Assembly (NCBI RefSeq): GCF_037949285.1
Contig: NZ_CP149926.1
Coordinates: 1,901,501 to 1,965,500, forward strand
Direction of reading: 5' to 3'
DNA from: Thioclava sp. GXIMD4216
Lineage (GTDB): Bacteria > Pseudomonadota > Alphaproteobacteria > Rhodobacterales > Rhodobacteraceae
DNA: 64,000 nt
The first letter of the stretch is position 1, and each line of letters opens with the position of its first letter. Shown here piece after piece: positions 9,607-18,615 of the stretch. Position numbers and translations under genes: made by a program. The notes under the pieces are model-generated. The model had not been told where the DNA came from. It made no database searches and saw nothing but the letters and a program-made list of their open reading frames with translations.

Positions 9607-12141
9607 TCAGCGGGCGTCCCCACCACCATCCGCATCGGCATCCTCGAACCCTTCACCGGGCATCGGCTGCCCAAGATCATGCGGCGTCTCGTTCTCTTTC
9701 AGCTTGGCCTCGCGGCGGCTATGGCCTTCCTCCTCCGTGTCACGCCAACGCGCCGGCCGGTCCTCGTAGCGCCCCGAAAGCGCCTCGGGGTTGCGCAGCC
9801 AGAGATCGCGCTGCGCGAAGGGAATCTCGATTCCCTCACGGGTAAAGCGGGCGGCAATCTGGTGGTTCACCTCGGACATCACGCGCAGCTTGAAATTCAC
9901 ATCCGACAGGATCATCCGGATTTCGAAATTCAGGCTATCGGCCCCGAACCCCACGAACACCACATTGGGCGCGGGGTCCATCATCACTGTCGGCTGGTCC
10001 TCGGCGATCTCCATCAGGAGTTTCTCGATCCTGCGGGTATCGGTGCCATAGGCCACGCCCACCGGCACGATCAGCCGCCCCGTCATATTGCCGCGCGTCC
10101 AGTTGGTCACCTGACCCGAAATCAGATCGGCATTGGGCACGATCACTTCGGTCCGGTCGAAGGTCTCGATACGCGTCGAACGCACCGAGATCGCCTTGAC
10201 GACCCCCATCTGCGTGCCGACCTCGATCCAGTCGCCTTCCGAAATCGGGCGTTCGATCAGCAAGATGATCCCCGAGACAAAGTTCTGCACGATGGTCTGC
10301 AGACCAAAGCCCACCCCCACCGACAATGCCCCCGCCACGATGGCAAGCGAGCTGAGGTCGATCCCCGCAGAAGAGATCGCCACCAGAGCCGCGAGGAAAA
10401 TACCGATATAGCCGATGCCCGACAGGATCGCGTTCTGCCCGCCCTTATCGATATTGGTCTTGGGCAGGATGGTGCTGCGCAGGGCCGCCTGCACCCCACG
10501 GGTGATCGCATAGCCGATGGCAAAAACGATGGCCAACACAAGGAAGATGCTCGGAGAAATCCGCACCCCGCCCATATCGAACCCGTTGCTGAACGTGGTC
10601 CAGACCTCGCTCAGGTCTTCCACCCTTGCGCCCCAGTTCAGCGCCAGAACCGGCAGCGCCAGCAACACCAGCACAAACCCCATCAGAATCGGCACAAGAC
10701 TGTCGCGCCCGTCATCCTCGCGCTTGGTCAGCACCACATAGACCTCGGCGACAAAGCGCTGCAGGGTCAGCACCAGCCCCGCAAGGAACAGCGATTTGAT
10801 CATCGGCCAGATCAGCTGGTTGGCCGCATTGACATAGCCGATCGCCCCCAGAAGCGGGCCGACAACCGCCACAACGATCACCGCATTGCCGATCAGCAGG
10901 ATCAGGCTGTCACCGAAGGCACGGTCAACCGACTGCTTGTCTTCATTGCGCACATGGCGGCGCAGCACCGCCCCCGTGCGGAACAGCGCAAGCCCCGCCA
11001 AGATCTGCAACGGCAGGGTCAGCGCCGCCAGCGCCGCATCAAGCTGTGTGGCCGCTGTGCTGGCCGCATCCGCCGTTGCAGAGCTGACCGAGGCGCGGGT
11101 CAGCGCCATCGCCTGTTCGACAACCCAATGGCCGAACGGATCCCACAGGGCCTGCAGGAAGCCCATCGACACCACCAGCAGGCGCCCTTCCGCGCGGCGT
11201 TCGCTGAGCAGGTTGAACGGGCTGGCCTGCCGGTCATTCCACGGGAACAACCGCCCCGCCAGCCATGCCGAGAACAGCGTGACGGTGGCCACGCCCGCCA
11301 GAACACGCAGGAAATCCTGCCATGTCGCGCCGAACAGTCCCGAAATCTGCAGCGCCTGCAACAGCAGCACGATCCCGCCCAGCGGCACAAGGATCTGCCC
11401 CACCGAGACGATCATCTCGATCACCATCCGCGCCCGCATGGAAGACCGGCCCAGCAGCCATTGCGACAGATCCTCCATCCAGCGCCGCCCGCGCCCCAGC
11501 AGCACCAGGGCCACGAGCACAAGACCGGCAATTACCGGACCATTCTCGCGCAGTTCCTCGAAGCGGGTGGTGCCCTCAAGCTGGGCCTTGCTTTCCTCAT
11601 ACAGCTTGCCCGTCAACTGCCCTGCCACTTTCAGCGCCGAGGCCCAGTTGACCGGATTGAGCGGCGACGGCGACAGCCGCAGCAGCTTGTCCGTCGACCG
11701 GCTGCGCAGCTCGCTATCAAGCGAGCGGATCAGCCCGTCGGCGCGTGTGGCCGCCTCGGTGGCGGTGATCGACGGGGCCTGCAATTTGGAAAGCTGATCA
11801 TTCAGGTCACTGCGGCGTTTGGCAATGGCCGCGTCTTCGCTGTCGCCTTCGGCAGGTGCCGGACCCAAAGCTTCAATCTGGTCGCGTATCGTCTTGATCT
11901 GGCTGGCATTCGTGTCACGGGCGGCATTGAATTTATCGCGCCATGTGACCAGCGTTGCCCGCAGATCTTCCAGATCCTGTTCGCTGATCTGCGCCGTATC
12001 CTGATTGATTGAGGTCTGGGCAGATGCGGCAAATTTTTCCCATGATTTATAATCAGGGGCAGTTTGGTCCTGCGCCCAGACCATGCCTGCGACCAAAAGG
12101 AAGAAGACGGTGGCGGTAGCGCGCAGGACCTGTTGTATCAT
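9607..12141 (-). CDS. Large MscS-family mechanosensitive channel (DUF3772 type)
   Basis: 844 residues. A signal peptide (LRATATVFFLLVAGMVWAQ) leads to a periplasmic coiled-coil region (about residues 30-190), which matches the DUF3772 domain of large MscS homologues. About ten membrane segments follow, then the MscS core: the pore helix LSSLAIVAGALSVGVGFGLQ, and the beta domain (IVQNFVSGIILLIERPISEG, GDWIEVG). The family releases solutes on hypoosmotic shock; a role here is inferred from that. Start ATG 12141 overlaps the cysK stop as ATGA, so both are translated from one mRNA. The C-terminal tail is acidic (EDADADGGGD). Confidence 0.93.
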   Translation of the reverse strand: MIQQVLRATATVFFLLVAGMVWAQDQTAPDYKSWEKFAASAQTSINQDTAQISEQDLEDLRATLVTWRDKFNAARDTNASQIKTIRDQIEALGPAPAEGDSEDAAIAKRRSDLNDQLSKLQAPSITATEAATRADGLIRSLDSELRSRSTDKLLRLSPSPLNPVNWASALKVAGQLTGKLYEESKAQLEGTTRFEELRENGPVIAGLVLVALVLLGRGRRWMEDLSQWLLGRSSMRARMVIEMIVSVGQILVPLGGIVLLLQALQISGLFGATWQDFLRVLAGVATVTLFSAWLAGRLFPWNDRQASPFNLLSERRAEGRLLVVSMGFLQALWDPFGHWVVEQAMALTRASVSSATADAASTAATQLDAALAALTLPLQILAGLALFRTGAVLRRHVRNEDKQSVDRAFGDSLILLIGNAVIVVAVVGPLLGAIGYVNAANQLIWPMIKSLFLAGLVLTLQRFVAEVYVVLTKREDDGRDSLVPILMGFVLVLLALPVLALNWGARVEDLSEVWTTFSNGFDMGGVRISPSIFLVLAIVFAIGYAITRGVQAALRSTILPKTNIDKGGQNAILSGIGYIGIFLAALVAISSAGIDLSSLAIVAGALSVGVGFGLQTIVQNFVSGIILLIERPISEGDWIEVGTQMGVVKAISVRSTRIETFDRTEVIVPNADLISGQVTNWTRGNMTGRLIVPVGVAYGTDTRRIEKLLMEIAEDQPTVMMDPAPNVVFVGFGADSLNFEIRMILSDVNFKLRVMSEVNHQIAARFTREGIEIPFAQRDLWLRNPEALSGRYEDRPARWRDTEEEGHSRREAKLKENETPHDLGQPMPGEGFEDADADGGGDAR

Positions 12142-13169
12142 CCCTCGAAAACCTCGGGCATCGCTGCGGGGGCGCGGTCCAGCCATTCGGGAACCGGCAG
12201 GGATTTCTCTTTGAGGAATTCGGGATTGAACAGCTTGGACTGGTAGCGGTTGCCATAGTCGCACAGGATCGTGACGATCCGGTGGCCCGGCCCCATCTCT
12301 TTCGCCATGCGGATCGCACCGGCGATATTGACGCCGGAAGACCCGCCAAGGCACAGCCCCTCTTCCTGCAGCAGATCGAAGATGATCGGCAGGGCTTCGT
12401 CATCATGCACGTTATAGGACATATCCGGCGTGAACCCGTCGAGATTTGCGGTGATGCGCCCCTGACCGATGCCCTCGGTGATCGACGAGCCCTCGGCTTT
12501 CAATTCGCCTGTGGTGTAGAAGCTGTGCAGCGAAGCGCCATCGGGATCGGCAAGGCCGATCTTCACGCCCTTGGGCTGCAACGCCATGCCCGTGCCCGCA
12601 AAAGTACCGCCCGAGCCGACCGAACAGATAAAGCCATCCACACGGCCCCCCGTCTGGTCCCAGATTTCCGGACCGGTGGTCTGGATATGGGCCTCGCGGT
12701 TGGCGGTATTGTCGAACTGGTTGGCCCAGATCACCCCGTTGGGGTCGGTCTTGGCCAGCGCCTCGGCCAGACGGCGCGAGTAATGGACATAGTTATTGGG
12801 GTTCTTGTAGGGGGCGGCAGGCACCTGCACCAGCTCGGCACCTGCAAGGCGGATCATGTCTTTCTTTTCCTGAGACTGGGTCTCGGGGATCACGATCACG
12901 GTCTTGAACCCCATCGAGGCCCCGACCAGTGCCAGACCGATGCCGGTATTGCCCGCCGTGCCTTCCACAATCGTGCCACCCGGCTTGAGCTGGCCGCGTG
13001 CGACCGCATCCCGGATGATAAATAGCGCCGCGCGGTCTTTCACCGATTGGCCGGGGTTCAGGAATTCGGCCTTCCCCAAGATCTCACAGCCGGTCAGCTC
13101 GGAAGCTTTTTTCAGCTTGATCAGGGGCGTATTCCCTACCGCCTGTGCCAGATCCTCGCATACTCTCAT
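12138..13169 (-). CDS. cysK: Cysteine synthase A (O-acetylserine sulfhydrylase)
   Basis: PLP enzyme making cysteine from O-acetylserine and sulfide. The PLP lysine is in NPGQSVKDRAALF; the phosphate loop is GTAGNTGIGLALV and the substrate loop is near VGNTPLIKL. GGAGAAG lies just upstream of ATG 13169 (343 residues). It lies 336 bases downstream of trgB, and in Rhodobacter sphaeroides trgAB and cysK form one tellurite-resistance locus. Its substrate comes from serine acetyltransferase, encoded 33 kb away at 45868-46671. Confidence 0.95.
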   Translation of the reverse strand: MRVCEDLAQAVGNTPLIKLKKASELTGCEILGKAEFLNPGQSVKDRAALFIIRDAVARGQLKPGGTIVEGTAGNTGIGLALVGASMGFKTVIVIPETQSQEKKDMIRLAGAELVQVPAAPYKNPNNYVHYSRRLAEALAKTDPNGVIWANQFDNTANREAHIQTTGPEIWDQTGGRVDGFICSVGSGGTFAGTGMALQPKGVKIGLADPDGASLHSFYTTGELKAEGSSITEGIGQGRITANLDGFTPDMSYNVHDDEALPIIFDLLQEEGLCLGGSSGVNIAGAIRMAKEMGPGHRIVTILCDYGNRYQSKLFNPEFLKEKSLPVPEWLDRAPAAMPEVFEG

Positions 13170-13505
13170 GATCTTCTCCAATCGATTGCAGCGCCACTTG
13201 TCGGCCCCAGACTTAGGACGGGCGATTGGCGGCCTCAAGTCATATTCGTCGCGCAAGCGGGCCCTCAAGCCGAATTTAGGCGAAAATTCTCGCGCGAAAT
13301 CGGCAATTTGCAAAACGCGCGTTCGTGGTCCTTGCAAAAGGCGGACCGCCGTCAAGGCCGCTTTGCCAAAGCTGTGTAAATGTCCTTATCCCCCCGTGCT
13401 CCCTCCCGTGCGTGGCCCCCGAACGTAGCCCGCATGCAGGGACGGGCAGCAGCCCCCCCCTTGCACGGGCCTCGGGCTTGGCCGCCGCGTCCGGACGGCA
13501 TCGCC
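13170..13505. other. 336-base intergenic region between trgB and cysK
   Basis: Upstream of cysK on the minus strand. It has GC-rich stretches near 13425-13500 but no clear terminator, riboswitch or reading frame that I can support. It probably holds the cysK promoter. Confidence 0.5.
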
Positions 13506-14645
13506 CTAGGCTTGGCCGAATTCGGCGCGCAGGGCATCGCGGTGGCGGATCAGGGCCTGCGCGCAGATCACGACCATCGAATTGTTCAGCTCGCCCGCGT
13601 CCAGAAGCGCCACCATCTCGTCGAAGCTGACCAGATGCGGACGGATATCCTCGCCCTCCTCCGCCAGCCCCCCCGGCGCGGCGGCATCATCCGTCAGGTC
13701 AGCGATCCCGATATAGCTATAGACATATTCGCTTTTGGCACCGGGAGAGGAATAATACTGCGCGGCAGGCACCAGCTTGCGCAGGCCCAGATGCGCCTCT
13801 TCCTGCGCCTCGCGCAAGGCGGTCTGCTCGGGGGTTTCCAGCGGATCGACACGGCCCGCAATCGCCTCGAGAAGCCACGGATTGCCATCGCCGCGCGCCA
13901 TAGGCCCCACGCGGAACTGTTCGATCAGCAGCACCCTGTCGCGTACCGGATCATAGGGCAGCACCACCGCCGCATCGCAGGACACGAAAACCGCGCGCTC
14001 CATCGGGGCGGACAGCGCACCCGAGAATTTGCGGAATTGTAGCCGGTAATCCTCGACCGAGAAGAACTTGGCATAGGGCATACGCCGGTCGGACACGACG
14101 ATATCGCCGCGTTCCGCACTGCGCCGGAGTGTGGCGGGGCCGGTCTCGCGGGCGCGCACGCGCGCCGCAGCCCGCACCATCATGGCCTCGCGGCGATCAT
14201 AGATCTGGTCGAAATCCAGATCCTGCAGGCTGGCCATCGTATCCTCGACAGCCTCGGTCGCCAGCTCGCCCCAAGTCTCGGCCCAGTCGGCAAGGTCCCA
14301 TGCGCCGCCCGTCTGCCACGCGCCCTCGTCCGGCAAAAAGACCTGCGCCCGAACCGTGCCGCCAATTCCATCGGCACTGACATCGCAGGCATGCAGGCAA
14401 TATCCGCCCTCATAGGCGTAAAGGCGGGCATCCTCTTCGGGAGTTTCGGTATCGATCAGAATACCGGGAACGCCCAGATCCGAGGGCACCAGAATGGGAA
14501 AGGGCAGGTCTTCGCCATTGCGGCGCGCCACGCGCGGCTCGTAGCCATCCAGAAAAGCGGGGCGCATATTCGGCATCCGGCCCAGAACGCGTTCCAGCAA
14601 GGGCGGATAGCTAAGGGTTCCGTAGAAGAAATACGTTTTGGTCAC
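13506..14645 (-). CDS. trgB: TrgB-like fusion: gamma-glutamylcyclotransferase-like fold plus Nudix hydrolase
   Basis: 379 residues in two parts. Residues ~1-170 begin YFFYGTLSYPPLLERVLGR, the gamma-glutamylcyclotransferase/AIG2 fold. Residues ~185-379 are an ADP-ribose pyrophosphatase-type Nudix domain. The Nudix box GRVDPLETPEQTALREAQEE continues with AHL, so it fits Gx5Ex7REUxEExGU except that the late glycine is His. Position after trgA and before cysK matches the trgAB tellurite-resistance locus of R. sphaeroides, which is the basis for the symbol. Likely to hydrolyse nucleotide diphosphate derivatives; the link to tellurite chemistry is not explained by the domains. Confidence 0.85.
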   Translation of the reverse strand: MTKTYFFYGTLSYPPLLERVLGRMPNMRPAFLDGYEPRVARRNGEDLPFPILVPSDLGVPGILIDTETPEEDARLYAYEGGYCLHACDVSADGIGGTVRAQVFLPDEGAWQTGGAWDLADWAETWGELATEAVEDTMASLQDLDFDQIYDRREAMMVRAAARVRARETGPATLRRSAERGDIVVSDRRMPYAKFFSVEDYRLQFRKFSGALSAPMERAVFVSCDAAVVLPYDPVRDRVLLIEQFRVGPMARGDGNPWLLEAIAGRVDPLETPEQTALREAQEEAHLGLRKLVPAAQYYSSPGAKSEYVYSYIGIADLTDDAAAPGGLAEEGEDIRPHLVSFDEMVALLDAGELNNSMVVICAQALIRHRDALRAEFGQA

Positions 14646-14713
14646 GCGATCACCTTATCAAGTCTTGCCAGCCGGAGGGGCGTGGCCTGCCGGACCGAGG
14701 GTTAGGACCAGGG

Positions 14714-15154
14714 TCAGGGCCAGCGCCGCTGTGTCAGCCATGTCAAGATAGCAGCGGTAACGCAACCCACAATGACCATGCCAAGCATGTCAACAGAAAG
14801 TAATTCCCCCGCAGCCCGCAACCCGAAGCTGAGACCATCCAGCAAAGCGCCGAAAACATTGGTGCTTTTGACCATATGCGCATGACGGAACATATCGAGT
14901 GCGCCCAGATAGACCACCGTCATCGCTGCCAGATAAAGCGCCATCCGCAGCCCCGCCAGCACGGTCCGGTAGGGCGTGCGTAGCGTTTCGCGGCCCAGCC
15001 CGTACCAGCCGCCCAGAAGCCCCGTCAGCCCAAGCACCGGCACATATCCCTTGGTCACAGTGGACACGGGCAGCAGGCCAAGCGCCGCTTCGGCACAGGC
15101 CCAAGCCACCCCCCCCAGCGCGAGCGCGGCAACCGCCCGCGAGGCGGTTGGCAT
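14714..15154 (-). CDS. trgA: TrgA family membrane protein
   Basis: 146 residues with three or four membrane segments (RAVAALALGGVAWACAEA; TVLAGLRMALYLAAMTVVYL; MLGMVIVGCVTAAILTWL). Size, topology, an N-terminus MPTASRAVAAL and its place directly before the Nudix gene and cysK match TrgA of the Rhodobacter tellurite-resistance locus. I prefer ATG 15154, which has AAGG upstream; ATG 15190 with a G-rich upstream stretch is the alternative and adds 12 residues. The biochemical role of TrgA is not known to me. Confidence 0.85.
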   Translation of the reverse strand: MPTASRAVAALALGGVAWACAEAALGLLPVSTVTKGYVPVLGLTGLLGGWYGLGRETLRTPYRTVLAGLRMALYLAAMTVVYLGALDMFRHAHMVKSTNVFGALLDGLSFGLRAAGELLSVDMLGMVIVGCVTAAILTWLTQRRWP

Positions 15155-15269
15155 CCGCGCCCTTGCATTGTCATAGCCGATACGCTGCATCGCGCCCCCC
15201 TGCCCGTCACCAAGATCGGCAGCACCATCGCGCAGGAATATGTCCAAAATTGGAAAGGCGCGGGAAAGC

Positions 15270-16685
15270 CTAGCCTTTTTTATGCCTCTCATAGGCCGCA
15301 AGCGCCTTTTCGCGCCCTTCTTTCAGATCCACCAGCCGCGGCGGATAACGGTCATCCGCAGACATCCGCCATGATTTCGGGATCGCATCGAAATATTGCA
15401 GCGCCGTTTTGCCGGGCTGCGGCTGTCCTTCGGCGATCCAGGCGCGGCGGTAGCGGCCATCGGGGTCGAATTTCTGGGCCTGCGTCTCGGGATTGAACAC
15501 GCGGAAATAGGGCGCGGCATCGGGGCCGCAGCCCGCCACCCATTGCCAACCCATCGCATTCGAGGCGGGATCCCAATCGGTCAGGCAGTCCTCGAACCAG
15601 CGCAGCCCCACCCGCCAATCGGTCATCAGATGCTTGGTGAGGTAAGAGGCCACGATCATCCGCGCACGGTTATGCATCTGGCCGGTGACGAACATCTCGC
15701 GCATCGCGGCATCCACGAAGGGCTCGCCCGTACGACCGCGCCGCCACGCCTCGGCATCGTTATTGTCGCGCCGCCAGCCGAAGCCGTTCCACTCGGCCCG
15801 CCAGTTCTCGTGATCGAGCGTGGGGAAATGATAGAGCAGATGCCATGCGAATTCGCGCCAGACGAGTTCCTTCAGAAAGGTCTCGGCCCCCGCGCTACCG
15901 GCTTCCATACGCGCCCAGCCGCTATGCCAGAGGCTGCGCGGGCTGATCTCGCCATAGGTCAGATTCTCCGACAGGTTCGAGGTGCCCTTCTGGTCGACCT
16001 GATCGCGGGCAGTCTTATAGCCGTCAATCTTGTTCCCGAAGAAAGAGGCCATGCGCCCTTGGGCCGAGGCCTCGCCAATGCAGGCATGTTCCGCCAGCAC
16101 AGGCCCCCCGCGCCGCATCTGCGCCCCCATCTGCCATGAAGCCAGAGCCTCGCTGTCCGGCCATGTCTCGGGCGCGGCCAGCGCGCGCACCGTGTCACAG
16201 GGGGTGTCCACCCCGCGTCCCTTCACGGCATTCCAATAGGGGGTGTAGACCTTGTAGGGCTCGCCCTTGCCGGTGGCGACATCCCACGGCTCGAACATCA
16301 GATGGCCCTTATGGCTATGCGCCCCGATGCCGCTCTCCCTCAAAGCCGCCTTCACCGCCCTGTCGCGCGCAATCGAGGCCGGATCATAGGCGCGCGACCA
16401 GTGCACCTGCGTGGCCCCCGTCTCCTGCACCAGCCCCTGCAGGACCTCCAGCGCCGCCCCCTTGCGCAGGATCAGACGGCTGCCGATCTCCTCAAGCCGT
16501 GCCGCGAAACTGGCGATGGCCTCCCCCCAGCGCCATTTGGCCGCAGCCCCCGTTCCGGCCACGATCTCGTCATGGATGAAGACGCAGATCACGGGAGCGC
16601 CAGTTTTTTCGGCAGCCACCATCGCCGGATGATCATGCAGACGGAAATCGCGTCTGAGCCATAGAATAACCGGTTTCAACCCCAT
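15270..16685 (-). CDS. phrB: Deoxyribodipyrimidine photolyase
   Basis: Light-driven repair of cyclobutane pyrimidine dimers. N-terminal photolyase domain begins PVILWLRRDFRLHDHPAMVA. The FAD-binding domain includes TSNLSENLTYGEISPRSLW, ELVWREFAWHLLYHFP, NRARMIVASYLTKHL and DWDPASNAMGWQWVAG. GGAGGG precedes ATG 16685 (471 residues, family-typical). It lies divergently from the substrate-binding protein gene at 16849 and upstream of trgA on the same strand. Confidence 0.95.
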   Translation of the reverse strand: MGLKPVILWLRRDFRLHDHPAMVAAEKTGAPVICVFIHDEIVAGTGAAAKWRWGEAIASFAARLEEIGSRLILRKGAALEVLQGLVQETGATQVHWSRAYDPASIARDRAVKAALRESGIGAHSHKGHLMFEPWDVATGKGEPYKVYTPYWNAVKGRGVDTPCDTVRALAAPETWPDSEALASWQMGAQMRRGGPVLAEHACIGEASAQGRMASFFGNKIDGYKTARDQVDQKGTSNLSENLTYGEISPRSLWHSGWARMEAGSAGAETFLKELVWREFAWHLLYHFPTLDHENWRAEWNGFGWRRDNNDAEAWRRGRTGEPFVDAAMREMFVTGQMHNRARMIVASYLTKHLMTDWRVGLRWFEDCLTDWDPASNAMGWQWVAGCGPDAAPYFRVFNPETQAQKFDPDGRYRRAWIAEGQPQPGKTALQYFDAIPKSWRMSADDRYPPRLVDLKEGREKALAAYERHKKG

Positions 16686-16848
16686 GAATCCCTCCGTCAA
16701 GCCATTGAAAGGGCTAAATAGCTGGCAAATGACCCACGTCCAGCCCCCAAACCCGCTCACGACGCGGCACGGCGATGTGAAAATCCCTCTTGTCGCGTCG
16801 GGCGCTGCGTTTTAGCGTCGGGGGAGAACACATAAAACAGGGACTTCC

Positions 16849-17895
16849 ATGAAACATTTCACCTCTCTGCTCGCAGGCGCGGCCTGTCTGATCGGTCTGC
16901 AGGCACAGGCTGAAAGCCCCGATCTTCTGGTCTTTGACTGGTCGGGCTTTGAAGTGCCGGGCCTGTTTGCGCAATATGCCCAGAAATATGGCGCCGGCCC
17001 CAGCTATACCTTCTACGGCGACGACGACGAGGCCTACCAGAAGCTTGCCTCGGGCTTCAAAGCCGATGTGGCCCATCCCTGTTCGCAGATGGTGTCGAAA
17101 TATCGCGATGCCGGTCTGATCGAGCCGTGGGACGTCTCGCGCATTCCCGCCTTCAAGGATATCGACCCGAAATTCCTCAATTCCAAGATCTTCAAGGATG
17201 ATCAGGGCGTGTGGTATATCCCCACCGACTGGGGCGCGACCGCCATCGCCTATAATCCCGAGAAAGTGCCTGCCGAGGATGTGGCCTCTCTGGATGTCTT
17301 CCTGAACCCGAAATATCAGGGCCGTATCTCGCTGCCCGACAGCTCGGATGATGTCTGGGCGCTGGCCTATCTGGCCACCGGCGTGTCGGACTGGACCAAT
17401 GTGACCGAAGACCAGTTCCAGGCAGCGGCGGCATGGCTGCGCAAAGCCCACCAGAATGTGCAATCCTACTGGACCGACCCTTCGGAACAGGCCCAGACCA
17501 TGGCGTCGGGCGAAGTGCTCATTTCGTGGTCGTGGAATGATGGCGTGACCTATCTCAAGGCCGATGGCTATCCGGTGGCCTTCCAGCGCGCCCCGAAAGA
17601 AGGCTCGTCCACCTTCTTCTGCGGCTATGTCAACCTCAAGGATGGCCCCGGTTCGGAAGATCAGGCCTATGACTTCATCAATTCGTGGCTGGCCCCCGCG
17701 GCAGCCCCTGCCCTGATGGAGGCCATCGGATATGGCCATACCAACGTCAAGGCGATGGAGCAGTTCTCGAAAGAGGATCTGGATGCCGCAGGTCTTGGCC
17801 ATGTCGATGCCCCGATCCTTGCCCAGACCCCCAATGACCCGCAGATGCGCGAACGTCAGCTGGCGGAGTTCGAAAAGATCAAGGCCGGGTTCTGA
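16849..17895 (+). CDS. Periplasmic substrate-binding protein, spermidine/putrescine (PotD/PotF) type
   Basis: 348 residues with a clear signal peptide (FTSLLAGAACLIGLQAQA, cleavage before ES). The rest has the PotD-like fold: DLLVFDWSGFEVPGLF, GVWYIPTDWGATAIAYNPEK, GEVLISWSWNDGVTYLKADG. Such proteins deliver polyamines or similar cations to an ABC transporter. No permease or ATPase gene is next to it, so it is an orphan binding protein; the substrate is inferred from the fold only. A strong terminator follows 22 bases after the stop. Confidence 0.85.
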   Translation: MKHFTSLLAGAACLIGLQAQAESPDLLVFDWSGFEVPGLFAQYAQKYGAGPSYTFYGDDDEAYQKLASGFKADVAHPCSQMVSKYRDAGLIEPWDVSRIPAFKDIDPKFLNSKIFKDDQGVWYIPTDWGATAIAYNPEKVPAEDVASLDVFLNPKYQGRISLPDSSDDVWALAYLATGVSDWTNVTEDQFQAAAAWLRKAHQNVQSYWTDPSEQAQTMASGEVLISWSWNDGVTYLKADGYPVAFQRAPKEGSSTFFCGYVNLKDGPGSEDQAYDFINSWLAPAAAPALMEAIGYGHTNVKAMEQFSKEDLDAAGLGHVDAPILAQTPNDPQMRERQLAEFEKIKAGF

Positions 17896-17916
17896 TCCCA
17901 CCCTTGCAAGCCCGCG

Positions 17917-17946
17917 AAAGCCGCCCCGCCGAGGGCGGCTTTTTTT
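17917..17946 (+). terminator. Rho-independent terminator after the substrate-binding protein gene
   Basis: Stem AAAGCCGCC / GGCGGCTTT followed by a run of T, 22 bases after the stop codon. Confidence 0.9.
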
Positions 17947-18042
17947 ATGGGCTGTATGGAGGCCCCTTTTCAGATCCCGGGGCGTGGCTTTGATGTCATA
18001 TATCAGAAAAATCGGATATGAACGTAACGCTCTGCCCGCGGA

Positions 18043-18058
18043 TTAACGATCTGTTAAC
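18043..18058 (+). promoter_or_regulatory. CtrA box TTAA-N7-TTAAC
   Basis: TTAA at 18043-18046, seven bases, TTAAC at 18054-18058: an exact match to the alphaproteobacterial CtrA consensus TTAA-N7-TTAA(C). It lies 75 bases before the GTG start of the 146-residue unknown gene and after the terminator of the previous gene. A further GTTAAC lies about 20 bases downstream. Confidence 0.65.
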
Positions 18059-18132
18059 CACTACACGCAACAGTTGTTGTGTTAACTATACCCAATGAGG
18101 CGCAGGTCTCGTGATACAGAGTAGGCAGTTCG

Positions 18133-18573
18133 GTGACATATGGGTTCAAAATCGCGATTATGCCGGAATCCGGTGGCATAGATACGCCTGTGATGGGCGG
18201 GATCAACCAGCCCGGCTACGGTCAGAGAAGCCGGTTTGAAAGCCTGCGCAGCGCCGAGCTTAAAAACAGATCAGTCGAAGCGATTATTCGCGCCGAAACC
18301 ACCCATGCCAAGGTTCTGGCCGATACGCTGCATGCCCAGATGCGCACCGTCGAGATGTGGCAGACCCATCTCGACCGGTTGCTCCGCCGCCGTGAAATCT
18401 CGCAAAACGAGACACTCTGCCCGATCCTCGAAAGCGAGATCCGGAAAATCTCGGCGCGGCTGGAAAAGGCGGTGGACCGGCTCAAGCTCGCGCAGGATGC
18501 GATTGCCACACATGGGCCTGATATTGCAGCACGAATTGAACACTGGCGCGCAATGGCCAGCCCCGAGGTATAA
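18133..18573 (+). CDS. Unknown 146-residue helical protein, CtrA box upstream
   Basis: I do not recognise this family. The first ~35 residues are Gly/Pro-rich (GGIDTPVMGGINQPGYGQRS). From about residue 40 to the end it is almost entirely helical with heptad-like spacing (RFESLRSAELKNRSVEAIIR; ILESEIRKISARLEKAVDRL), suggesting a coiled coil. There is no signal peptide or membrane segment. Starts GTG 18133 (AGG about 8 bases upstream) or ATG 18160. Its promoter region contains a consensus CtrA box, so it may belong to the motility / cell-cycle / GTA regulon; that is inference. The next gene follows after 42 bases. Confidence 0.7.
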   Translation: MTYGFKIAIMPESGGIDTPVMGGINQPGYGQRSRFESLRSAELKNRSVEAIIRAETTHAKVLADTLHAQMRTVEMWQTHLDRLLRRREISQNETLCPILESEIRKISARLEKAVDRLKLAQDAIATHGPDIAARIEHWRAMASPEV

Positions 18574-18615
18574 AAACCCCTTTCCTTCCGCCACCACGCG
18601 GCCCAGATAGGCGAT

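Noticed and set aside
9289..12012. A 907-codon plus-strand reading frame
   Set aside because: Antisense to the MscS channel gene; its translation is His/Gln/Arg-rich low-complexity text typical of a GC-rich shadow frame.
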